From Isoetes taiwanensis (Eukaryota; Streptophyta; Lycopodiopsida; Isoetales; Isoetaceae), in contig JAJEKV010000016.1 in NCBI GenBank assembly GCA_021234155.1, forward strand, positions 20,336,441 to 20,400,440: DNA of 64,000 nucleotides, in the 5' to 3' direction. The position numbers and the translations under genes were made by a program. Each line of letters starts with the position of its first letter. Position 1 is the stretch's first letter. The notes under the pieces are model-generated. The model had not been told where the DNA came from, made no database searches, and saw only the letters and a program-made list of their open reading frames with translations. Positions 10,641 to 21,231 of this stretch are shown here, one piece after another.

Positions 10641-12283
10641 TAGCCATTGTTCTCTTTGTTGTCATTGTCAATCTTTTATATTTCCACATCAAAATAAAGC
10701 TTTTTAGACTTTATTAGTCTTACCACAGTTTCGAGGATCCGGAGGTAAAAATACCGTCCTGGGTATCACCGCCCGAACTTAATGAGAATCGTTTGGGACC
10801 CCGTTTTCACCGTCTTGACACCGTGAGGGTCTCGCGATAAACCGGGCCATCGCCCCAGCGACACATCCGGGCCGTCGTGGTGTTCCTTCTCCCGGTATCA
10901 CCAACACCGATCCGCCCTCGGAATCACCAACACTGATCCGCCCTCAGGGATCCCCATGCCGTGGCCGATAACGGCGCCCGATATCGGCCGTGGGTGTGAT
11001 CCCCTCCTCGGGATCGCATCCCGTGGCGATATGTCGGCCACCCGATATCGCCACCTTATCCGGCCTCGGGATCACTACCATGGCCCGACATCAATGGAGC
11101 ATCGAGGACCCGGGAAAATGCTGCCCTCCGGGATCCCAGATAGGACTCTGGCCGATAACCACGCCCCGATATCAGCCGTGGTGAATCCCTCCTCCCGGAT
11201 CACCGATACCCCCGGTCGTGATTACTTCCTCCAGGATCACCCACATAGGGCCGATATCGGCGATCCGATATCGGCCGCGTTATCCCCGCCTCCGGGATCA
11301 CCACAGTGGGGCCGATATCGGCGATCCGATATCGGCCGCGTTATCCCCGCCTCCGGGATCACCACCGTGGGCTGTGGGACCATGATGCCCGCCGGGTTCG
11401 ATTCCTGATGCGATTTCCTCCTCCGGGATCACACCACTGGCAGAGTGATTCCCTCCTCCGGGATCCCCACGTACTTTATGCATGGAAATCGACGGTGGCC
11501 AGCGGGCGTGGACTGATCGTGCGGCCGGTTTTGAACATGTCAGCCCATGCACGGACCAACCAATGAGATCTGCACACCTCGGATGTCGGAGACCACCCTC
11601 CGGGATCCCACATTTGTCTTCCAGAATTTCTCTGCGCTGCTGCATATGCACAGACGGATGTTTGAAGCGGCCCCTGGCAGCTATGGACGTCTTGGGGCTG
11701 GAGGAGAAGATAGCACATGTATTTATCTGCCTAAGATTATTTTTAGGAGGTAAGAAACGTAGCTGCGTGCTGAAATACATGTGGAGTCACCCCCTAATGG
11801 CATTTTCGACCACAGCAACCTACACTGGTTTCCAGAAGAGCACCAAGTTCTTACGCGCGGGGAGGTGGAGAAATGCTTGTGTGGACCTCGCTACTTCCCA
11901 ACAAACCGGGTTGAAGACTTCATTCTTGAGAGCAAAGAAATTGTGTGGCACGTGCAGCTTCTACTTAAGGAGTTCCAATCCCAGGAGAGGGTGCTAAAGA
12001 GGCCAACCAGGATTCTTATTTGACTATGAAAAGGTATGTATTTCTAAAACCCTATCCTCTAGTTTTTTGTTGTTGTTGTTGTTGTTTTACGTAGTAGAAA
12101 ACATTGTAGAAGTATATTTAATTCTTAGATGTACATGCACCACTTTCGTGCACTAATTTTGAACACTCAAAATAGGTATTGGTGCACATATGGTCCCCAG
12201 GACACGACTTTGAACACTCACGTGGTTGCTGATGGACCACGTCAACCTGGCACACGCAGGAAAAGAGTTGAGAGGGGTGAGAG
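10641..12283 (+). repeat. Dispersed repeat D, copy D2
   Basis: Second full-length copy of the D repeat, in direct orientation to D1. Between about 10730 and 11470 it holds at least a dozen CCTCCGGGATCAC-like motifs alternating with GGCCGATATCGG palindromes, including a tandem duplicated unit at about 11250-11370. CpG sites are dense, unlike the surrounding AT-rich DNA. The second half includes an open stretch at 11781-12023 (PRYFPTNRVEDFILESKEIV...) whose family I do not recognise; D1 has the same sequence with frameshifts. The end is taken at the last shared motif with D1 (GGGGTGAGAG). Confidence 0.85.
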
Positions 12284-12483
12284 TGTGCGTAGGGGCTGCC
12301 AATGCCATTTTACCATTAGGCAACTCTACCTTCTGCCATAATGCTCGCAAGTTACTTATTATGGGTTTGAGCATAGAAATCTCCAACGTGAGCCTTGCCA
12401 TGGTAAATTTGTTGACGTAGAGAAAAAGTCGTATTTAATTAAAGTGGGACAAATCTCGAATTTTGGGAATTTCTCGAATTTTT

Positions 12484-12835
12484 ACATTGAATCGTTGTTA
12501 GATCGGGGGGAGGGAAGGGGAAGGGAGAAGTTGGGGAGAAGTTGAGAGAAGTAATGGAAGGGATAAGTTAGAAAAAGGGGGGAGGGAGGAAGTTCGAAAA
12601 GGGGGGGGTGAGAAGAGGGGCAAGGGAGGTGAGAGGAGGGTGCAAGGGAGGTGAGTTGGAAGGGGGAGAGGGGGCAAGGGAGAGGTGAGAGGAGGGTGCA
12701 AGGGGAGGTGAGTTTGGAAAGGGGGGTGAGAAGAGGGGGCAAGGCGAGGTGAGTTCGGAAAGGGGTGTGAGAAGAGGGGGCAAGTGGGAAGAGTTGGGGG
12801 AAGAGATGAAGGGGGAAGGGGAGAGGGGAAAACCA
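12484..12835 (+). repeat. Purine-rich GGGGAGG minisatellite
   Basis: About 350 bases of almost pure purine on the plus strand, made of variants of GAGGTGAG, GGGGAGAG and GGGGTGAGAAG. Runs of four or more G are frequent, so G-quadruplex or triplex formation is plausible. Open frames crossing it are low-complexity Pro/Ser/Leu-rich and are not genes. An AT-rich stretch follows (12840-12955). Confidence 0.8.
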
Positions 12836-12974
12836 AAATAACTAAAGGGGAATATATCCCCTTGAGATTAAAAATGATAATATTAAAATATAATTAAAAT
12901 AATTAATTTAATTAAATATAAAATAATTTAATTAATTTAATAAAAAAATATAAACGGTGTTCTCGACTAGTGAG

Positions 12975-13750
12975 TCGAGAATTGAAGAGTCTTTCGTGTG
13001 CAAAGCAATTGGACCTAACTCCTTCTCCAAGCCGATATTCACATAGAAAAAAGCTGGACAGTTCTCAGACACAGTGCCCATCTGAAGCACCTTTTTTCAT
13101 GCTGACTCAAGCCGTTAAGGCATTTTTTATTTTATGCCATTCCTTTGTAACCGAGCTCCAAGAGATCAGCTTTGCACCCTTCAACCCGCATCCGAAAGCA
13201 CTTGGATGGTCCGGAGCCGAGGGCTGTTTTTTGCCACTAGGAAGTGAAGAAACATGTGTAGATGCAGACCTTGCTCACAAAGGCAGAAGTCTTCAAATAA
13301 GTTCTCTTGCCAAGCTTAAGGCCCTATCAAAGCATCTGCAGAAGTAGCTCTGTTGTACCAGCGCCCCCTTCCCGACCGGTCATGTTCGGCAGAACCGGGC
13401 GGTCTTATTTTCAACTCGAGGCATTAGAATTGCTCCAAGCTTCTTTCCCCATTTCTTGTTGGCCACCGCTTGGGCTCATCCTCCTCTTCTTTTCATTTTA
13501 CCCTTTGCTTGATTCTTCTATCCTCTGTTCTTGATCAAGAAAAAACGACCTTGGCTATGCCCAAAGAAAGCCTCCGCTAACCACGCCCCTCCAAACCCCC
13601 GCTCGCGGACTGGCGAGAAAGGAAAAGCAAAAGGTGCGGCCTCATTTCCCATCCAAGAAGAAGAAGGAGGCCATTCTCTTTCGACTCCAAGAGCTTCACC
13701 CATTCTCAAAAAAGCTTTCCGCCACATGCGGACTTATGCTACTGAATAAT
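12975..13750. other. Possible organelle-derived (NUMT-like) stretch
   Basis: Base composition changes sharply here to a mixed-GC style with many short GA/CT-rich runs (for example CCAAGAAGAAGAAGGAGGCC) that recalls plant mitochondrial intergenic DNA. Open frames on both strands (12970-13347, 13531-13749) lack known domains. I recognise the style only, not a specific mitochondrial gene, so this is a tentative reading. An alternative is an old transposon interior. Confidence 0.3.
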
Positions 13751-13789
13751 GAAAAACTCCGTGGCTACTTCGAAAAGGCGTAGGTACGT

Positions 13790-14250
13790 GATTTGGAAGG
13801 CATTGAGAAAGCATGATTTGAATCGAGATTTGAGAAGGCCTTGAGTTTGAGAAAGCACGATTTAAGAAGCGTGTTTAAGGCATTGGCGTGGATTCAAGAA
13901 GCGGTTTAAGGCTTTGCAGAGCGGATTGCGTAAGCGGTTTAAGGCTTTGCGGGCTATGAATGTAATGGAGACGTGGTTCGGAGATGGAGCACCATGCGGA
14001 GTTGCCGCGACCGCTAAGTCGACCGCAGCAGAGATAGCGAGAGATAGCAGCAATAAAGATGAGCCATCCATTATCCCAACTAGTCTGGAATCGATAGCGT
14101 AGCCGCTTTTGAAGCGCCGATATCGAAGGTTTATCTCCAAAGTCGCCCGATATCATAGTGCTTATCTCCAAAATCGCCGATATCAGAGCCGCTTGAAGCG
14201 CCGCCGCTTGAAGCGCCTCTTGCTGGTGTTGTTCTTGAAGAAACAGCTAT
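13790..14250 (+). repeat. Short imperfect tandem repeats
   Basis: Imperfect repeats around TTGAGAAAGCAYGATTT and AAGCGGTTTAAGGCTTTGC (three versions between 13800 and 13955), followed by repeats of GCCGATATC and GCCGCTTGAAGCGCC at 14110-14215. No gene is supported. Open frames through it change with each repeat. Confidence 0.5.
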
Positions 14251-14254
14251 GGCA

Positions 14255-14790
14255 GATCTGATAATTTCAGGGTCGGAAATGTGGACCCAAAATGGCGCAA
14301 ATGTGATTCTTGTGGGCGATCATAGTTCCACAGGATAATTTTAGCAAGGAAAATGAATGCGAATGTGATTCTTGTGGGTGTTGTTCTTCAAGAAACGGAT
14401 TCGTGGTTGAAAGATCTAGAAGGAAACCGTGAGTGGTTTCTCCTTTCCAAGTGGTACAACATGATCTGCGGCACAAAGGTGTGTACCAAATTTCAAAATT
14501 CAAATATTGGGGGGAAAAAAGGGCGGGGTATAAGAAACAATTAAATAAGTCTTGAAAATAAGTCACGTAAAGTGAGTTTTGAAGTTGTCATAATATTTGT
14601 ATAATGCATTATTATTAGTTGTAAGGGTAAGTAGGGTAAATTATTTTTCAGTTGTTATAATGTGCATTATAGGTGCATATGATGTCCATTAGATAAATAC
14701 ATGGGGAGGGTCTATTTATCATAGAAAATACATAGGAAATTTATGGGGAGGGTAATTTTTCATAGAAAATACATAAAATATTGTGTTTAT
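14255..14790. other. Non-coding, no gene seen
   Basis: AT-rich sequence with a local direct repeat of AATGTGATTCTTGTGGG (about 14301 and 14362) and a duplicated TAGAAAATACATA (about 14722 and 14764). No conserved coding signature. Confidence 0.4.
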
Positions 14791-14794
14791 TAAA

Positions 14795-15190
14795 AAATAC
14801 ATAGTATAGTATAGTATAGTGTGTGCTAATACTAATGTGTGTTAGTATAAAATGCTAATGTGTGCTAAAACTAATGTGTGCTAATGCTAATGTGTACTAT
14901 GTGCTATACTAATGTGTGCTAAAACTAATGTGTGCTAATACTAATGTGTACTAATGTATAAAAATGCTAATGTGTGCTAATACTAATTGTGGTAGTATAA
15001 AGTACTAATTGTGTGCTATTTGTGTGCTAATTGTGGTAGTATAAAGTACTAATGTGTGCTAATTAAGGTGTGCTAGTATAAAAATGCTAATGTGTGCTAA
15101 TACTAATGTGTGCTAGTATAAAAACAATTGTTAAATACTAATGTGTGCTAAATACTAATGTGCTGTGAGAAAAACAATAAACTATGGTGT
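14795..15190 (+). repeat. CTAATGTGTG minisatellite
   Basis: Irregular tandem array of the 10-base core CTAATGTGTG and the variants CTAATACTAATGTGTG and TAGTATAAAATG. More than fifteen core copies are seen. It is AT-rich and non-coding, and sits just left of the palindrome array at 15290. Confidence 0.85.
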
Positions 15191-15289
15191 GATAGAATAA
15201 TAAACTATGGTGGAAAATTAGATGGATAGATAGATGAAATGATGCTCAAGAAAAAAATAATATTTGGCCCCTTGAAATTGGCTTTTTTT

Positions 15290-15785
15290 TCTGAGTCGCC
15301 TTTCTGGCCAGCGAAGTCGAGAAAGGTTCAAACTCGCATTTTTCAGCTTTTGGAGTTGCCTTTCTCGACTCGGCGAGTCGAGAAAGGCCAAAGTTTAAAA
15401 ACGCAGTTTAAGTCGAAGGCCTTTCTCGACTTCGCGAGTCGAGAAAGGTACCAAAGCAAAAAACCAGGTTTTAGGGGTCGGGAGCTGTCTTTTCGACTCA
15501 TGAGTCGAGAAAAGCCTTTCAAAGTTTAAAAACGCAGTTTTAGGGGTGGAAGGCCTTTCGACTCGGGCGAAGTCGAGAAAGGGCACCAAAAAAAAAAACG
15601 CAGGTTTAGGGTCGATCGACCGCTGAAGTCGAGAAAGGCACCAAAAGTTAAAAACGACCTTAAAACCCGCTGCTTTTGAGCCGCCTTTCTCGACTCGCGA
15701 AATCGAGAAAGGCCTTCGACCCTAAAACCCTGGCTTTTTGAGTCGCCTTTCGACTCATGAGTCGAGAAAGGCTCTCGTGCCCTGT
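15290..15785 (+). repeat. Palindrome array, CGACTCGCGAGTCG core
   Basis: About eight irregular copies of a near-perfect palindrome with arms CCTTTCTCGACT and AGTCGAGAAAGG, separated by 30-60 bases that themselves repeat (AAAGTTTAAAAACGCAGTTT). Each copy could form a strong hairpin. Centres vary: CGCG, GGCG, CATG. Related single copies are at 12961-12982 and about 16330-16350. Open frames across the array are by-products of the repeat. Confidence 0.85.
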
Positions 15786-15864
15786 ATTTTCCAAGAACGT
15801 GTTTTTTTTTTTTTTTTTTTTGCCCTATAGCATCACTTGACTAACTTGATTTTGTCTCTTACAG

Positions 15865-16051
15865 TCCTTATCAGTACATGCTTGGGAGCAATGAAAAGAC
15901 CAGTTCATTGAAGAAAGATGCCGAGAAGAGGATGGTGACATCAGTTGGACATACAAGCACGTGGCCTATGAAGGAACTCCTCATACGTGATTTCTATCCC
16001 CGTAAGTTGCTCCGTGACTTGGGATTGAGCTCCACGCGCCGTTTGCACTAG
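15865..16051 (+). pseudogene. Possible exon of unknown gene
   Basis: After a TTACAG splice-acceptor-like site at about 15865, an open frame reads YMLGSNEKTSSLKKDAEKR, then TSVGHTSTWPMKELLIRDFY and ends RRLH-stop at about 16051. It has normal amino-acid composition, unlike the array to its left. I do not recognise the family. It may be the last exon of a transposon-borne gene linked to the MULE downstream. Confidence 0.25.
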
Positions 16052-16529
16052 GTGGTTCATGTGTGAAGAGGGTGTAATCATTGTGATAATACGACCACTA
16101 TGGTCTCTTCACCCACTGTAATATATATATTGTAATGAGCCCATTTATAAGTATAAGGTATCTCAAAACTAGTATTTTTGGTGATTAAGTAAACAATTTG
16201 CTTAATTTTTGTTGGAATTTGTGATCTCTTGTCTACCCACCTAAGAAAATAGAGCCAAAATGTCTTGGTAAAGGAATTCACCCCACGCGAAAAACTCCTA
16301 TTTTGAATGACAAATAAGCCCCAAAAAGGGACTCGACTCGCCATCGAGAAAAACGGGAGAAAGCTTGGATGCACAAAGAATGAGGAGACAAAAATTCAAT
16401 TAAGGACAGTTTTTTGGGTCGGGTGCTCCTTTTTGTGTAAAATAACAGGGTTCCGAAAAAAAGTGGGAATGGAATGAGTCCCACTTTAATTAAATACGAC
16501 TTGAAAGGTATCAGATTCAAGCTAGCACC

Positions 16530-18627
16530 ATGGATCTCTCAGGAATTGAGGGAATGGGTTAGAGAAAAAGCTCGTCCATTGGCACACCCCACGAAGTGTT
16601 ATGAATATGCACGAGGAGAGGTGGAGATTTAAACTAGATGTGCATGGCAAGGATAGTATATGTAGGGATGACATGTTGAAGATCCGGGATGTTTACAACA
16701 TTGAGAAAAGTGTTGTTAGAAACACTTGGAAGCTACATGAAGACCTTCCCACTAGCATCAACATGTAGGTGCAACAACATCTTGAGTCCGTGTTCTTGTA
16801 TGAACATGGTGACATCGTTCAATTGGGAGTGATGACTCCAATCCAAAAGAGAGGCAATGCTGAAGTTTGGAAAGAATAGGGCCATTTGCATGGATGCAAC
16901 CTTCAAAACTAATGACAAGAGGTACACTACTTTGTGTTCATTTCCATTCTAGATCTTTTCCATAGTCCATTTAAAATGGCTATAGCATTTTAATTCTAGA
17001 TCCAATGAGAGCTATTGGTTTCTATTATCCAGGTACTATCTATTTACACTCATTGCCTTCGATGACCATTGCAATGGCTTGCCATTGGCATATGTCATAA
17101 CCAATTCTCAAAAAACTAGGGCTATAACTAAGTGGTTGAAAGCACTAAAGGATTCATTGTGCCTGGATGATCCGGATTGGCACCCTTCTTGCATCATTAC
17201 TGACGATGCTGATGCTGAAATCAAGGCGGTAAAAAATGTAAGCAATGCCTGGCAATTTGTCACCCTTCCCCCTTCTTACACTTCCTTGCATACTTTCTAA
17301 CACTAACATTATGTAGTGACATTGTGCAATTGTAGGTTTTCCCAAACGTGCCTGTGCAAATATGCATTTGGCATGTGAGAAGAGCCTGGATTAAGTGGCT
17401 AAGAAAAAATGTAAGGAGTAAGGTGCATAGAAATGAAATGTTCAAGGAGCTAGGGAATATAATGTACAAGGCAGAGGGTCCCAGAGGGGACAATGAGTAT
17501 GGTCATGAGTACAGGGAAGCTGTTAGGAAAGAGGCTATCAAGAGATTGGAAGAGTTGGTGAGGAAGTATCCTCAATACCCTAAATTGTCGGCCTACATGA
17601 GTAAGGAGTGGACTAAGAACATCTGTGAATGGGTATTGGCTACAAGAATGTACATGCACTCCAATCAAGAGACCAATGCTGCCATAGAGGCATGGCATGC
17701 TGCCTCTTAAGTTGCGCCTAGGCATATGTAAACGTGCACGCCGAGGCCGGAGAATTGATTGGTTGCTCTACATTCTCACTAACAATGTGGAGACACACAT
17801 GGCTTACATGAGGTAACATTTACATACCACTACCTAGTCTAATTTACCTTGCATATTTACCTTGCAAATGATTGATATATATAGCTATGTTCCAGGTCTA
17901 TGAAGGAACATGGATTTGTAGTAAACACCTCACAGGGAACAAATAGTAGAGTGCGCAATTAGAGACGCTTCGGAATATTGCCGATTTAACAAGTTACATT
18001 TACCAACTTCGAGGAGGGCGAGGCTGAAGTGCAAACCGAAGCGCACTCTTGGACAGGGGCCCGTGTATTTTGTTCTTTGGAGCACACAAGAATTGGGCAT
18101 GTTGTGATTGCCCTTGGGGAGCCAAGGGTAATCTATGTAAGCATCAGGTAAAAGTTATGCAAATGCTTGGCAATTACAGGGATCAAGATCTCTTACAGGT
18201 GTTGGGTTCCCAATATGGGACAATAGGTGGGGGCATGGACCACCTGAAACCATACGAAGCCTACGAAGTCGTGCAAGAGAGTTGTGGAGACCAGGGATCC
18301 GAGGTGCTTGAGGTAGTACGCCTAGGGGAAGAGTCTCCCTTGCAAACAAGCAGTTAAGTTGACTTGAAGAAGACTCAGTCATCCTTGGAGGAGGTAATTG
18401 CTAGAGTGATGTCTAGGGCTCAAAAAGATCCTAACATTTTAGTTGCAACCGATTCTCTCATGAGGCAGCTCGACTTTAGACTTGAGAAGATGGATCACAT
18501 AGCTGGCACAAGCACTAATCTATCAAGTCTACCTGAGCTTACCTTGGAGGTCAATTGTGGTACTAGCTTGTCACGACTGAAGCTAGTGATAGAACTTGGA
18601 AAACAAAGGGTGAAGAAAGGAAGTTGA
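16530..18627 (+). pseudogene. Mutator-like (MULE) transposase with SWIM finger
   Basis: This is a decayed multi-exon MULE transposase. Pieces in order: a helical N-terminal part (RDDMLKIRDVYNIEKS, 16655-16715), the conserved block AICMDATFKTNDKR (about 16878-16920), then after an intron YYLFTLIAFDDHCNGLPLAY (17034-17095) and IITDDADAEIKAVKN (17192-17238), an intron 17239-17334 (GTAAGC...TTGTAG), and VPVQICIWHVRRAW (17350-17395), all matching the D-D-E core of MULEs. The SWIM zinc finger CDCPWGAKGNLCKH lies at about 18100-18150, and a final open frame ends at 18627. Defects: TAG near 16765, frameshifts near 16610, 16840 and 17700, and a stop near 17960. It is therefore inactive. Terminal inverted repeats were not located. 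Confidence 0.85.
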
Positions 18628-18714
18628 GATGGAGGCTTCTTGCAAGGCACCATGATTCCCAAATTTTAGGACTTGAAACATGACTTTCAGAACTTGTATA
18701 TATATATCTAAATC

Positions 18715-18860
18715 TTTCAATGCCTATCACTAAATGTAATGTAATGGTAAAGTGTGATGTAATGGTAGAGTGTAATGTAATGGTAAACTGTAATGGTAAT
18801 GTAATGGTAGAGTGTAAAGTTATGTAATGGTAAATGTAATGGCAATGATATGTTTAAATG
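18715..18860 (+). repeat. TGTAATGGTAAAG microsatellite-like run
   Basis: Short irregular tandem run of TGTAATGGTAAAGTG-like units between the MULE remnant and the hairpin array. Non-coding. Confidence 0.7.
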
Positions 18861-18864
18861 GGCT

Positions 18865-20045
18865 GGTGATCCCGGAGGACGGGATCACGTGTGGTGAACC
18901 CCACCTCCGGGATCACCAGCAGGCGGACGGATTTATTTTTTATTTTTTTGCCTATAAGGTACTATGGTCCTAAGGTTATCAATTTTTTTCCCGTCCGCGA
19001 TCTGGTGATCCCGGAGGACGGGATCACGTATGGTGATCCCCACCTCCGGGATCACCACTAACGGACGGGTTCTTTTTTAATTTTTTTTCCTCTAAGGTAC
19101 TATGGTTCTGAGGTTATCAATTTTTTTCCGTCCACGATCTGGTGATCCCGGAGGATGGGATTACGTGTGGTGATCCCCACCTCCGGGATCACCAGCAGGA
19201 GGACAGATTTATTTTTTATTTTTTTGCCTATAAGGTACAATGGTTCTGAGGTTATCAATTTTTTTCCGGCCGCGATCTGGTGATCCCGGAGGATGGGATC
19301 ACGTGTGGTGATCCCCACCTCCGGGATCACCAGCAGGCGGACGGATTTATTTTTTATTTTTTTGCCTGTAAGGTACAATGGTTCTAAGGTTATCAATTTA
19401 TTCCCGTCCGCGAACACGTGATCCCGGAGGACGGGATCACGTATAGTGATCCCCACCTCCGGGATCACCAGCAGGCGGACGGATTTATTTTTTAGGACGG
19501 GATCACTTGTGGTGATCCCCACCTCCGGGATCACCAGCTAGCGGACGGATTCTTTTTTATTTTTTTTCCCTCAAAGGTACTATGGTTCTGAGGTTATCAA
19601 TTTTTTCCCGTCCGTGATCTGGTGATCCCGGAGGACGGGATCATTTCTGGTGATCCCTACCTCCGGGATCACCAGCTAGCGGACGGATTCTTTTTTAATT
19701 TCTTTTTCCTCCAAGATAATATGGTTCTGAGGTTATCAATTTTTTCCCGTCCGCGATCTGGTGATCCCGGAGGACGGGATCACGTATGGTGATCCCCACC
19801 TCCCGGATCACCAGCTAGCGGACGGATTCTTCTTTAATGTTTTTGGCCCTTTGGTTATCTGGGGATCCCGGAGGACGGAAGCTTACTGTAGCGATCCCGT
19901 CCTCTGGGACCACCATAATAATGGTTTTTTTTTGTGTTTGTCTTTTTTAATGGTTGTTTTATTATTTGGCTCCCTGGGGATCCCGGAGGTGTTCAAACTT
20001 CGGGATCCCAGAGCTATTCAAGTTTCGGGATCCCATAGGTGTTCA
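18865..20045 (+). repeat. Tandem 138-bp hairpin array (GGTGATCCCGGAGG)
   Basis: About seven tandem units of roughly 138 bp begin at 18865, 19004, 19141, 19279, 19418, 19621 and 19760. One is partly deleted near 19490, and a diverged tail runs to 20045. Each unit opens with GGTGATCCCGGAGG, then GGGATCAC, GTGATCCCC and CCTCCGGGATCACC, so a 14-base arm pairs with its exact complement about 25 bases on. The rest is AT-rich with GGTTATCAATTTTTT and ends CCGTCCGCGATCT. The same core fills the D repeats. Frames through the array encode VIPEVGIT repeats, a by-product of the unit. Confidence 0.9.
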
Positions 20046-20250
20046 AATTCAGTTCATCTGTTATGAAGTGTTTGAGGGATTTCAGTGTTTTTGAATGAGT
20101 ACCATGGGATGCAGATTGACAAGTCAGGAGTGAACCCGGATAAGAAAAAACAAAAGCAAGTTCCCACATCAATTAACCATTCAGAAACTGTCATATTTAC
20201 AAACATAGCAAACAATTTACATGTTGAACAAGGAACAACCATTTTTTCTG

Positions 20251-21176
20251 TTATGGACCATTCAGCATCAACCGGGTCACGGGCCGATCGAATTGGTTGC
20301 TACCCTCGGGCAAGTAAAAGGTTGATTTTCCTGCGTTTAGGCAGTCACTTAACTTCTGCAGCATCACCTTGAAGCCTGTCCTCAAATTGTCCATGTCTTC
20401 TTTGGCAAACCAGTCCCGGTGGATCACCATCTGAACACAGTAGATTATAAATGGACACTAAATAAATTTGCTGATCAAGAAAGACAAAAGATAAGACATG
20501 GACAATTCACATCTGTCTCCTTGTTGTAGATTTTCTAATGAATTTCGCGCACACAACCAATAACATAGATGCCACAATCACGTTGTTGTGTCTTTGTGGA
20601 GCTTCCATCAAGATTCTTGGTGCATTATGCAATGCCGATGCCTCGTGCCTCCACCTCTTAAATACATCACTTAAAAAACCTGCAAGTCAAGGCATTAGAA
20701 GATAGGCTATGAATGTATAGTTACCAAATGTTGCACTCACAAAGTGATGAACCCCGCGTGTTGGAGCATGGAGGGGATCAAAGGAATCAAAGTGCAATAT
20801 GCAAGGGCAAGGCTTCTTCGGTTTGGCGGCATGCCAAAGGATCAGCCACCAAAATGAACAGCTCCAGTGTGCCCTTTGATAGGACAAGCTGCCATCAATT
20901 CAAACCAGAACTAAAAATGCAATAAAAAATCCACTTCCCAAACCCAATTTACCTGGCATTAACCGGTATGTAGTAGAACTGTGCATACTGGATTTTCCAC
21001 ACGGCCTTGCCAAAGGGGGATCCCGGAATTAGCTTCACAAACTGCTCGTAGGCACCACACAGGCCTAGTTTTGTGCCATTTAGAAACAGGCCAAAAGCAG
21101 CAGGGTGGAGGAAGACATGATGACAGCGTTTTTGTTGAGGAATTGAGTGTGCAAGAACCTTGCCAAAGCTCAATTT
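20251..21176 (-). pseudogene. Ulp1-like (C48) cysteine protease remnant
   Basis: Minus-strand exons of a SUMO/deubiquitinase-type Ulp1 peptidase. The first (about 21176-20955) ends AQFYYIPVN, the strand before the catalytic His. The next (about 20915-20700) has a HW pair and CILHFDSFDPLHAP, matching the HW...DS catalytic region. The third (20679-20511) has QRHNN, then DCGIYVIGCVREIH, matching the Q...DCG catalytic Cys motif. The last (20430-20251) reads MVIHRDWFAKEDMDNLRTGF and ends in TAA. The 20511/20430 splice joins in frame. A frameshift lies before DCG and a TAG follows REIH, so it is probably inactive. It lies about 60 bp downstream of the C2H2 gene on the same strand. Plant transposons often carry Ulp1-like genes. 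Confidence 0.65.
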
Positions 21177-21231
21177 AGCTTATCATGCAAGAAATAAAAA
21201 CAAAGACAACACACATACAGTAAATAGGCTC

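Noticed and set aside
10956-11997. Several 80-170 codon frames inside repeat D2
   Set aside because: They follow the repeated GGGATCAC motifs and are not kept in D1 or D3.
12482-12836. Overlapping Pro/Ser/Leu-rich frames on the minus strand
   Set aside because: Created by the purine-rich minisatellite; open in three frames.
19100-19534. Frame with repeated VIPEVGITT units on the minus strand
   Set aside because: The repeat unit is a multiple of three and simply stays open; there is no start context or homologue, and the DNA hairpin explains the pattern.
18865-20045. CRISPR-like array
   Set aside because: Regular spacing and hairpins, but the spacers are also repeats of one another and the context is a plant nuclear genome.
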